Shown here: in pieces, positions 1-5,023 of the stretch
Layout of the letters: each line of letters starts with the position of its first letter
Position numbering within the stretch: the stretch's first letter is position 1
Origin: Planctomycetota bacterium
Lineage (GTDB): Bacteria; Planctomycetota; Phycisphaerae; Sedimentisphaerales; SM23-30
DNA length: 5,144 nt
Assembly (NCBI GenBank): GCA_029573975.1
Contig: JAKQBU010000264.1
Coordinates: 1 to 5,144 of the forward strand
Direction: 5' to 3'
The notes under the pieces: generated by a model
Databases searched by the model: none
The model's input: only the letters and a program-made list of their open reading frames with translations
Told to the model about the DNA's origin: nothing
Program-made: the position numbers and the translations under genes

Positions 1-429
1 AAAATTGACATCCGCCTGCAGGAAAAAATATCGGTCGGCTGGAACGGCCTGGTCCATCCGCACAAATTGCATGCCATCCCCCTGACCGAGCCATCCTTGT
101 TCACCGCCAATCCGGCGATGCTGGAATTTCTGGCCCGCGACCCGCTCCTGCTGAAAGAGGCGACCGCCTCCTTTTTCATGGCCTCCAAGAAACTGGATTT
201 TCTGGCCCGCCAGGCGGTGGGTAAAGTCAAACTTCCGGTCCATCTGTTCCTAGCCGGTCAGGACCGGATCGTGGATAACGAAGCGACCGTGAAATATTTG
301 CAGCCGCTCCTGGCCGCACGGCCCCACCCGGCCTATACCCTCTACCCCGCCGCCCATCATACCCTGGATTTTGAGGCTGAACCGATGGGGTATTTTCGCA
401 GCCTAGCAGGGATATTATTGTCTGAATAG
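1..429 (+). CDS. alpha/beta hydrolase, C-terminal part (5' end outside window)
   Basis: The reading frame is open from base 1 to the TAG at 427-429, giving the last 142 residues of a longer protein. It fits the C-terminal half of an alpha/beta-fold hydrolase of the lysophospholipase/serine-aminopeptidase S33 kind. The strand 'PVHLFLAGQDRIVDN' carries the probable catalytic Asp (visible residue 88, codon 262-264). 'YPAAHHTLDFE' carries the probable catalytic His (residue 120, codon 358-360), followed by the usual acidic Leu/Phe-rich turn. The nucleophile Ser and oxyanion region lie upstream of the window. The 'HAIPLTEPSLFTANP' segment with a following helical stretch resembles the lid region of such hydrolases in planctomycetes. 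Substrate cannot be predicted; an ester or lipid is the usual guess. Codon use is GC-rich, unlike the AT-rich segment that begins right after its stop. An internal TTG at 67 should not be taken as the start. No clear terminator follows the gene. Confidence 0.85.
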   Translation, partial: KIDIRLQEKISVGWNGLVHPHKLHAIPLTEPSLFTANPAMLEFLARDPLLLKEATASFFMASKKLDFLARQAVGKVKLPVHLFLAGQDRIVDNEATVKYLQPLLAARPHPAYTLYPAAHHTLDFEAEPMGYFRSLAGILLSE

Positions 430-549
430 AATAGCTATATCTTGCGGGCTTGAACTCTTTCGATTTACGAAGCAGATCATGCTATCAAAAATTGTAACAT
501 GCTGTCTATTAGTGATTTATAAGATTATTATTTTGGGTGTAAAATATAT

Positions 550-578
550 TTGACACCAGTCGATATGCGTGTTATACT
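550..578 (+). promoter_or_regulatory. near-consensus sigma-70 promoter of the XRE/ImmA operon
   Basis: The -35 box TTGACA (550-555) is a perfect consensus and the -10 box TATACT (573-578) matches five of six bases. They are separated by the optimal 17 bp. The sequence just upstream (about 510-549) is strongly A/T-rich and could act as an UP element. Transcription would start near 585, leaving a leader of about 110 nt before the ATG at 695. So strong a promoter in front of a repressor-like gene makes sense if it is normally held down, and the -10 box indeed lies inside a palindrome. Confidence 0.8.
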
Positions 579-589
579 ACTTGTATAAC
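571..589. promoter_or_regulatory. 19-bp palindromic operator candidate over the -10 box
   Basis: GTTATAC (571-577) and GTATAAC (583-589) are perfect 7-bp inverted arms around a 5-bp centre, TACTT, in which one further pair (579/581) matches. The palindrome covers the -10 box and the predicted start site, so a bound dimer would block transcription. The obvious ligand is the XRE-family protein encoded by the first gene of this operon; this is inference from position. The TTAT-N9-ATAA layout is the same as in the Deinococcus DdrO site. Confidence 0.7.
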
Positions 590-600
590 TAAATGGCCTA

Positions 601-620
601 TTTGCATCTGTAGATGTAAA
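601..620 (+). other. imperfect inverted repeat in the operon leader
   Basis: TTTGCATC (601-608) can pair with GATGTAAA (613-620) around a TGTA loop, with a single G-U pair in RNA. It sits about 15 nt after the predicted transcription start, so it could form a stem-loop near the 5' end of the mRNA or be a second, weaker protein-binding site. It is followed by an A-run rather than a T-run, so it is not a terminator on this strand. Confidence 0.4.
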
Positions 621-694
621 AAAGAGTGTGTTAGTAAGGTGTGATGGTTTCTCGTAAATTGTGGTGATAAATCCGGGCCGAAAAGGATATAAAT

Positions 695-1075
695 ATGGAT
701 GCTCCATTAACTTTTGGAACAGTATTGAAGAAAATACGGCTGGAGGAGGCCAACATCGGATTACGCGATTTTGCGGAATTGATAGACACGGCCCCTTCCA
801 ATTTAAGTGCCTGGGAGCGGGATCGCAAGGCCCCCCCGGCCAGCGTTGAAAAGATCAAACAAATTTGTGATGCGTTGGGATTGATAGAGAGCGATCCCAG
901 ACGGGAAATGTTATATGACTTGGCAGCCAAAGCTAAAGACCGAATAGCTGCCGATGTCAAAAATGCCTGTAAAGATTGCCCCGGCGTTCCGGTTTTGGTA
1001 CGGACGATCGCCAAAAAGCAGCTAAGTGAAGAAAAATTGAAGGAACTGGCGGAATACATTCAAAAGAATTATTAA
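695..1075 (+). CDS. XRE-family helix-turn-helix regulator, partner of an ImmA/IrrE peptidase
   Basis: This is a 126-residue DNA-binding protein. Residues about 7-65 form an XRE/Cro-CI HTH: 'GLRDFAELI' (22-30) is the first HTH helix and 'APSNLSAWERDRKAP' (33-47) contains the recognition helix. A helical linker follows ('MLYDLAAKAKDRIAADV', 72-88), then a CxxC (C92, C95). The C-terminal 'PVLVRTIAKKQLSEEKLKELAEYIQ' resembles the dimerisation tail of XRE proteins encoded next to ImmA/IrrE peptidases. Its length is close to ImmR and DdrO. The ATG at 695 has an AAGGA ribosome site (683-687) at 7 nt spacing. The next gene starts 33 nt after its stop, so the two are surely co-transcribed. It probably represses its own promoter through the 571-589 palindrome and is relieved when the peptidase cleaves it. 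That mechanism is known for the families and inferred here. An antitoxin-like role is the main alternative. Confidence 0.85.
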   Translation: MDAPLTFGTVLKKIRLEEANIGLRDFAELIDTAPSNLSAWERDRKAPPASVEKIKQICDALGLIESDPRREMLYDLAAKAKDRIAADVKNACKDCPGVPVLVRTIAKKQLSEEKLKELAEYIQKNY

Positions 1076-1108
1076 AAATTTTAAACCGGAATTAACCGGG
1101 GGATATAG

Positions 1109-1765
1109 ATGGAACCATCCCACTGCAAGATATACGAACCAATCGAAATCGAAAGAATCACTGGTGAAATACTGGATCGTTTTTATCCAAACGTCATTAC
1201 CATTCCTATCGCTATTGATACCATTGTCGAAAAGCATCCCGCCATTGATTCCATCGGCGGTCTTGAACTATTGGAAGACAAATTTAATGTCATTGGAGTA
1301 ACCTATTGGAAAGAGAACGGGAAATTCGACATTATCATTGACGAAGATGTGCTGAATTATCAAAAAAACCGCGCTAATTTTTCCATTGCCCATGAGTATG
1401 CCCATATCGAGCTTCATCTTAATTTGTGGAAAGGCTGCAAAGAAATAAATCACAGTATCGATATGCACAAACGGATCAGTCGCTGCTATAATGATATTGA
1501 AAAGAATGCCGATTATTTTGCCGGAGCCATATTGATTCCGCGGATCACCTTAAACCAGCATCTGCCGGCACATTACCGGATTCTCACCGCCAAATTCGGT
1601 TTTGCCAGCCCGGATTTGATAATCGATAAACTCAAAACGCAATTAGCCAATTTTTATAAGGTTTCCGTTCCGGCAATGGAAATACGCTTGAAACAACTGA
1701 AATTTTACAGACCTATCCAACAATCCGTTCAATATCGACTCTGCGATCTGGATTTTACGCTCTGA
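1109..1765 (+). CDS. ImmA/IrrE-family zinc metallopeptidase
   Basis: This 218-residue protein carries the zincin signature HEYAH (H95, E96, H99) in 'FSIAHEYAHIELH': two His ligands plus the catalytic Glu. About 30 residues on comes 'IEKNADYFAGAILIP' (130-144), the second family motif (ExxAx.FA..LL.P), where E131 is the likely third zinc ligand. The protein ends in a helical region ('LIIDKLKTQLANFYKVSVPAMEIRLKQL') typical of the COG2856/DUF955 group. No membrane segment or signal peptide is visible, so it acts in the cytoplasm. Known members cleave a cognate XRE repressor after a stress or cell signal; here the partner is the gene 33 nt upstream. It lacks the C-terminal GAF-like domain of Deinococcus IrrE, judging by length, and so is closer to ImmA. 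The ATG at 1109 follows a G-rich ribosome site (GGGGGA, 1098-1103). All key residues are present, so it should be active. Base composition is AT-rich compared with the flanking genes. Confidence 0.88.
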   Translation: MEPSHCKIYEPIEIERITGEILDRFYPNVITIPIAIDTIVEKHPAIDSIGGLELLEDKFNVIGVTYWKENGKFDIIIDEDVLNYQKNRANFSIAHEYAHIELHLNLWKGCKEINHSIDMHKRISRCYNDIEKNADYFAGAILIPRITLNQHLPAHYRILTAKFGFASPDLIIDKLKTQLANFYKVSVPAMEIRLKQLKFYRPIQQSVQYRLCDLDFTL

Positions 1766-1772
1766 ATTTATC

Positions 1773-1782
1773 GAAACGTTTC
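1773..1782. promoter_or_regulatory. GAAACGTTTC palindrome upstream of the HEAT operon promoter
   Basis: This is a perfect 10-bp palindrome with a central CG, 8 nt after the ImmA/IrrE stop codon and about 20 bp upstream of the next promoter's -35 box. Cores of the AAACGTTT type are typical of LacI-family operators. It is short and has no loop, so it does not work as a hairpin terminator. A regulatory role is possible but unproven. Confidence 0.3.
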
Positions 1783-1800
1783 TTTTGGTGAGGATACCAC

Positions 1801-1829
1801 TTGCCAAAGGAGGCTGTTTGGCATATAGT
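1801..1829 (+). promoter_or_regulatory. sigma-70-like promoter of the HEAT/dehydrogenase/pgeF operon
   Basis: TTGCCA (1801-1806) and TATAGT (1824-1829) are separated by 17 bp, each one mismatch or two from consensus. The start would be near 1836, giving a leader of about 43 nt before the ATG at 1879, which has its own AGGAG site (1868-1872). The promoter also marks the right end of the AT-rich segment, so the downstream genes are probably independent of the XRE/ImmA promoter. Confidence 0.55.
1802..1823. repeat. inverted repeat filling the -35/-10 spacer
   Basis: TGCCAAA (1802-1808) and TTTGGCA (1817-1823) are perfect 7-bp arms around an 8-bp centre, GGAGGCTG. The repeat overlaps the -35 box and ends just before the -10 box of the promoter described here, as expected for a repressor site. 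If read through from upstream it would form a hairpin showing GGAGG in its loop, but no start codon in a useful frame follows. Confidence 0.45.
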
Positions 1830-1878
1830 AGCCGGGAAATAAAACCATAAATGGGCGGGGAGCTTGTAGGAGTGATAA

Positions 1879-2586
1879 ATGCTCTATACTTCGAGAATTA
1901 CGAATATTCTGATCCTGCTGCTGGTGCTGGGGACCTCCGGCTGCGTGACGGTAAAGGAAGAGCCGCAAAACCCGGTGGCCGCCTGGGTGCTCAAGCTCCT
2001 GCCCGACAGCCCCCAGGTCCGCCGGCAGAAACTGCTGGAACGGCTGGGCAGTGCGGATGCCGACCAGCGGCGGCAGGGCGTGCTGATGCTGGGAGAGGGG
2101 CAGGCGCCAACCTGGGAAGCCACAGCCAAGATCCTGCGGATCATGGCCCGGGGCGATGTCGATGCCCAAGTGCGGGCGTCAGCCGTCCAGGTGCTGGTTA
2201 AAAATTATGCCATCGAAAACATCATGGATACCCTCAAGGAGACCGCCAATGATAAAAGCCCCCTGGTGCGGCGGGAAACGCTGGAGGGCGTCTGCCGGCG
2301 GCAGCAGGACGACGCGATGGAAATCCTGCTGGTGATGCGGGAAAAGGATGAAGAACGCTCGATCCGGGCACGGGCAGCGGAGGTTTTGGCCAAGTACCGG
2401 AACCGCAAAGTGCTCCGGAGCCTGATCAGCGGCCTGGAAGATCCGGAGTTCGCCGTCTCCTTTCAGTCGCGGGAGTCGCTCAAAAAGCTGACGGGCAGGG
2501 ATTTCGACTATGATAGCAAGGAATGGCAGGGCTGGCTGGCGACCGCGGAAGATCCGTTTGCCGTGCTGGCAGGGGACTATGAATAA
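1879..2586 (+). CDS. HEAT-repeat lipoprotein
   Basis: This is a 235-residue exported protein. Residues 1-21 form a lipoprotein signal peptide: one Arg, a hydrophobic stretch 'ILILLLVLGTSG', then C22 as the lipidation site. The -3 position is Thr-Ser-Gly-Cys rather than the usual Leu, so lipidation is likely but not ideal. The body has about five HEAT/PBS-type helical repeats: around residues 60-73, 95-110 ('DAQVRASAVQVLVKNY'), 127-141 ('SPLVRRETLEGVCRR'), 159-173 ('ERSIRARAAEVLAKY') and 188-205. It closes with 'LKKLTGRDFDYDSKEWQGWL', a tail I associate with planctomycete HEAT lipoproteins. Such solenoids bind other proteins and have no catalytic site, so it is probably an envelope-anchored scaffold; its partner is unknown. 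The start is supported by AGGAG (1868-1872) with 6 nt spacing. It is the first gene of a three-gene operon; the dehydrogenase follows after 30 nt. Confidence 0.82.
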   Translation: MLYTSRITNILILLLVLGTSGCVTVKEEPQNPVAAWVLKLLPDSPQVRRQKLLERLGSADADQRRQGVLMLGEGQAPTWEATAKILRIMARGDVDAQVRASAVQVLVKNYAIENIMDTLKETANDKSPLVRRETLEGVCRRQQDDAMEILLVMREKDEERSIRARAAEVLAKYRNRKVLRSLISGLEDPEFAVSFQSRESLKKLTGRDFDYDSKEWQGWLATAEDPFAVLAGDYE

Positions 2587-2616
2587 ACCGATAAAGATAA
2601 CATGGAGGTTTGAGCT

Positions 2617-3582
2617 ATGCGGGCACTGGTAATACAGGATGGTAAGCTGAGCTGCCAGCCGTCGTATCCCGACCCGGTTCCGGGTCCGGAGGAGGTGCTG
2701 GTTCAGGTGGAACTGGCGGGAATCTGCGCCACCGATCTGGAGATTGCCAGGGGCTATATGGAGTTTTCCGGGGTGCTGGGCCATGAATTTGTGGGGACGG
2801 TGGCCAAAGGCCCCAAAGATCTGCAGGGCAAGCGGGTGGTCGGCGATATCAATTGCGTCTGCGGCAAGTGCGATATGTGCTTGTCGGGCTTGAGCAATCA
2901 TTGCCGGCAGCGCAAGACCATCGGAATCAAAAATCATGACGGCGTGTTTGCGGACTACGTATCCTTGCCCCGCCGGAATCTCTATGTCCTGCCGCCAGCC
3001 ATCGATAATGATGCGGCCATCTTCATCGAACCGCTGGCAGCCGCCCTCCAGATCGTCAAGCAGGTCCCCATCGAGCCGCGGCAGAAGGTCATGGTCGTGG
3101 GAGACGGCCGCCTGGGACTGCTGGCCGTACAGGTCCTGGCCCTGCACGGGGGCAAGGGCAAGGTGGTCCTGCTGGGCAAACACGAGGAAAAACTGCAGTT
3201 TTGCGAGAAGCGGGGGATTCAGGGCATCCTGCTGGACGATATGATCCCGCGGCAGGAATGGGATGTCGTGGTGGACTGCACCGGGTCCGCCGGGGGTTTT
3301 GCCACCGCCTGCCGGCTGGTGCGGCCGCGCGGCAAGCTGGTCCTCAAGAGCACCTTTGCCCCGGGGGCCGCCGTGGACCTATCACCCCTGGTGGTCGATG
3401 AGATTACCCTGATCGGTTCCCGCTGCGGGCCGTTTGCCGATGCCATCAATGCCCTGGCCGCCCGGCAGATAGAGGTCAACGGCCTGATTACCGCCCGCTT
3501 CCGGCTGGCAGACGGCCTGGCGGCCCTGCAGAAGGCCGGCGAACCGGATCAGATCAAAGTGGTCCTGGATACCAAAGCATAA
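2617..3582 (+). CDS. zinc-dependent medium-chain alcohol dehydrogenase family protein
   Basis: This 321-residue oxidoreductase of the MDR superfamily has a GroES-like N-terminal domain. 'GICATDLE' contains C37 and 'GHEFVG' contains H57/E58, both parts of the catalytic zinc site. 'EPLAAAL' (E138) matches the extra Glu ligand of sorbitol/threonine dehydrogenases. The structural zinc loop is intact (C82, C85, C88 and C96 in the CGxCxxCxxG...C pattern). The Rossmann domain follows with 'VMVVGDGRLGLLAVQVL' (GxGxxG at 162-167). After its second strand ('VVLLGKHEEKL') there is a Lys/His instead of the Asp/Glu common in NAD-dependent enzymes, hinting at NADP preference. It should oxidise a secondary alcohol or polyol; the true substrate is unknown. 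At 321 residues it is shorter than the typical 340-350. GGAGG (2604-2608), 8 nt from the ATG, fixes the start. It sits between the lipoprotein (30 nt) and pgeF (20 nt). Confidence 0.88.
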   Translation: MRALVIQDGKLSCQPSYPDPVPGPEEVLVQVELAGICATDLEIARGYMEFSGVLGHEFVGTVAKGPKDLQGKRVVGDINCVCGKCDMCLSGLSNHCRQRKTIGIKNHDGVFADYVSLPRRNLYVLPPAIDNDAAIFIEPLAAALQIVKQVPIEPRQKVMVVGDGRLGLLAVQVLALHGGKGKVVLLGKHEEKLQFCEKRGIQGILLDDMIPRQEWDVVVDCTGSAGGFATACRLVRPRGKLVLKSTFAPGAAVDLSPLVVDEITLIGSRCGPFADAINALAARQIEVNGLITARFRLADGLAALQKAGEPDQIKVVLDTKA

Positions 3583-3602
3583 GCTTCTCCCCCAACAGCC
3601 CG

Positions 3603-4361
3603 ATGCGTAGAATAGAAAACAGCGAAATCTCCTATTTACAGTTCGATGGTCTGGCGGAACAATCGGCTTTGCGGCACGGGATTTCCCTCCGCCGTAACGG
3701 GCAAATCAATTTCTCCAGCCGGGACCCGGAAGGCAGCCGCCGCAGCCGGGAGACCTTTTGTCAGGTGCTGGGATTGCCGCCGCAGCATTTAAGCCGGTGC
3801 CGGCAAGTCCATTCCAGCCGGGTCGCGGTAGTAACTCAGCCGGCCCATCTGGCACCCGATACCGACGCCCTGGTAACCCAGGTGCGGGGCATCCCTCTCA
3901 TGCTGCTGGGTGCCGATTGCCCCCTACTGATTGCCTTTGATCCATTACGGGCCGTACTGGGCCTTTGTCATGCCGGCTGGCGGGGGACCGTGCAGAAAAT
4001 TGCCCGGCAGATGATTGACGTGATGACAGTACAATGCGGCAGCCGCCCGGAAGACCTGCACGCGGGGATCGGACCGGGCATCTGCGGACGCTGTTACGAA
4101 GTTGGACCCGAGGTGGCGGAGGAAGCCGGGAAGAATCTCAATCATACGGAACAGTATCTCCACCTCCGCCATTCCGATTCCCAACAGAAATGGCTCTTCG
4201 ATCTGGCCGCCGCCAATCGCCAGCAGTTACTGGAGGCGGGCCTGCCCCCCCAACAGATCGAAACCAGCGGCTGCTGTACCTTCGAGCAGCCCGACTTCCC
4301 CTCCTATCGGCGGGAAGGCCCCCAGGCCGGCCGCTGGGCACTCCTGGCCGGCATAATCTAG
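3603..4361 (+). CDS. pgeF: peptidoglycan editing factor PgeF / YfiH laccase-domain protein
   Basis: This 252-residue protein of the YfiH/DUF152 (formerly multicopper polyphenol oxidase) family has the usual length and motifs. They are 'CRQVHSSRV' (H70), 'TDALVT' (D88), 'LLGADCPLLIAFD' (C106), 'LCHAGWRGTV' (H123), 'GIGPGICGRCYEVG' (157-168) and the C-terminal 'SGCCTFEQPDFPSYRREG..AGRWALL'. H70, C106 and H123 form the conserved metal site. Members act in the cytoplasm; E. coli YfiH removes wrong UDP-MurNAc-L-Ser precursors before peptidoglycan assembly, and other members show purine nucleoside phosphorylase/adenosine deaminase activity. It begins 20 nt after the dehydrogenase stop, so it is the third gene of the operon. 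No Shine-Dalgarno sequence precedes the ATG (the spacer is C/T-rich) and no better in-frame start exists, so translation probably depends on coupling to the upstream gene. The gene ends 36 bp from the convergent tRNA-Leu. Confidence 0.92.
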   Translation: MRRIENSEISYLQFDGLAEQSALRHGISLRRNGQINFSSRDPEGSRRSRETFCQVLGLPPQHLSRCRQVHSSRVAVVTQPAHLAPDTDALVTQVRGIPLMLLGADCPLLIAFDPLRAVLGLCHAGWRGTVQKIARQMIDVMTVQCGSRPEDLHAGIGPGICGRCYEVGPEVAEEAGKNLNHTEQYLHLRHSDSQQKWLFDLAAANRQQLLEAGLPPQQIETSGCCTFEQPDFPSYRREGPQAGRWALLAGII

Positions 4362-4397
4362 CCCTACTCTATCATGAGAAAATCCCCCACAAAATCA

Positions 4398-4479
4398 TGC
4401 GAGCGAGAGGAGTCGAACCTCCACACCGTTTGGTACTAGAACCTAAATCTAGCGCGTCTGCCAGTTCCGCCACGCTCGC
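4398..4479 (-). tRNA. tRNA-Leu (anticodon UAG)
   Basis: Read on the minus strand, the acceptor arms GCGAGCG and CGCTCGC (plus 4473-4479 and 4399-4405) pair perfectly. The D arm is GCG..CGC and the anticodon arm is CTAGA-TTTAGGT-TCTAG, with anticodon TAG (plus 4443-4445) reading CUA. The long variable arm (ACC/GGT stem) is that of a class II tRNA, and the T arm is GGAGG-TTCGACT-CCTCT, closed by one G-U pair. The discriminator is A (4398), as usual for leucine. The 3' CCA is not encoded (TGA follows), so a CCA-adding enzyme is needed. Length is 82 nt. It is convergent with pgeF; no clear terminator separates them. Confidence 0.95.
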
Positions 4480-4646
4480 AAGTCATTCAATCATAAACAC
4501 TTATGCCACTCCGGGGCCTGCCCTCCTCTCCCCGGGCGCACCTCTGCCTCATTCAGCCTATATCGGCATATAGTACGCTTTTTCACCGGGAAAATCAATC
4601 CTGCAAAAGGAAAGGTTCGGGTTTATTCAGCTTGAGTGGGCTAACC
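4480..4646. other. gene-free stretch between tRNA-Leu and the ModE-like gene
   Basis: I see no convincing coding sequence here. It should contain the tRNA-Leu promoter on the minus strand: TATGAT (plus 4490-4495) lies at a plausible -10 distance, but no good -35 box sits 17 bp further. It also holds two short inverted repeats: CCGGGG/CCCCGG (4511-4516 and 4530-4535, 13-nt loop), which lacks a T-run on either side, and CTATAT/ATATAG (4558-4563 and 4568-4573, 4-nt centre). Their roles are unknown. Confidence 0.4.
4558..4573. repeat. short inverted repeat CTATAT-CGGC-ATATAG
   Basis: These are perfect 6-bp arms around a 4-bp centre, about 75 bp past the 3' end of the ModE-like gene and about 80 bp upstream of tRNA-Leu. 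The TATAT-rich arms loosely recall ModE half-sites (TATATA...TATATA), but the arms are short and the spacing is not the E. coli one. Treat it as a weak protein-site candidate. Confidence 0.25.
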
Positions 4647-5015
4647 TCACTTACCGCCGGACCCGCCTGGCCCCAGAATCCTGGCCAGATTCTTGTGATA
4701 CTGTTTTTGCACGGTTTTCTGAATACAGCTTTTACTCTTGTTATATCCGCTGAGCAACTGGACCGCCCGATCAGTTAACGCCGACGCCCCGCCGCCGCCG
4801 CTGCCCCCGCGCACCCGCACCAGCAGGGCAAAGCCTAGCCGCTGTTCCGCCTGCCGGATGTCGCCCCAGGCCTTCCGGTAGCTCATCCCCAGGTTTTCCG
4901 CCGCCTGCCGCAGCGAGCGGCACCGGTGCACCTCCCGCAGCAGCAGATACCGGCCGTCTCCTAGGATGCCGTTTCCCTCTGCGTCCGCCAGCCAGATCTT
5001 TACCTTCAGTTCCAT
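4647..5015 (-). CDS. ModE-type winged-helix regulator, DNA-binding domain only
   Basis: This 122-residue protein matches the N-terminal domain of the molybdate regulator ModE. 'KIWLADAEGNGILGDGRYLLLREVH' (6-30) is followed by the LysR-like helix-turn-helix 'SLRQAAENLGMSYRKAWGDIRQAEQRLG' (34-61). The glycine-rich wing 'RVRGGSGGGGASALTDRA' (67-84) is a hallmark of the family. The C-terminal molybdate-binding TOBE/MOP domains of full-length ModE (about 260 residues) are absent; only a short basic tail remains. Stand-alone proteins of this type are common in anaerobes, often near molybdate/tungstate transporters or molybdoenzymes, but none is visible in this window. It presumably dimerises and binds DNA; what it senses is unclear. 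The ATG at 5015 is the first start after an in-frame TAA (5024-5022). The G-run before it touches the ATG, too close for a normal ribosome site. An overlapping frame from 5034 is a shadow. Confidence 0.85.
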   Translation of the reverse strand: MELKVKIWLADAEGNGILGDGRYLLLREVHRCRSLRQAAENLGMSYRKAWGDIRQAEQRLGFALLVRVRGGSGGGGASALTDRAVQLLSGYNKSKSCIQKTVQKQYHKNLARILGPGGSGGK

Positions 5016-5023
5016 CCCCCGTT

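Noticed and set aside
5..10. TTGACA at the left edge as a promoter -35 box
   Set aside because: It lies inside the hydrolase coding sequence and no matching -10 box follows at 16-18 bp.
479..553. 24-codon hydrophobic mini-ORF (MLSKIVTCCLLVIYKIIILG...) in the AT-rich intergenic region, resembling a small membrane toxin
   Set aside because: It has no good ribosome site, its stop lies within the -35 box of the next promoter, and AT-rich random DNA readily encodes hydrophobic residues.
631..1059. Minus-strand 142-codon frame opposite the XRE gene
   Set aside because: It is antisense to a clearly supported HTH gene, with no ribosome site or domain.
2179..3183. Long minus-strand open frame opposite the HEAT and dehydrogenase genes
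   Set aside because: It is an antisense shadow of two well-supported genes in GC-rich DNA; the translation is low-complexity His/Gln/Arg-rich with no recognisable domain.
4398..4479. tRNA-Leu as an integration site for the XRE/ImmA segment
   Set aside because: The tRNA is over 2.5 kb from the AT-rich segment and I see no duplicate of its 3' end in the window.
4511..4535. CCGGGG/CCCCGG inverted repeat as a rho-independent terminator
   Set aside because: The 13-nt loop is long and no T-run follows on either strand.
4034..4573. Plus-strand open frame running through pgeF, the tRNA and the following spacer
   Set aside because: It overlaps pgeF in another frame and reads antisense through a tRNA gene; the Pro/Arg-rich translation is typical of a GC-rich shadow.
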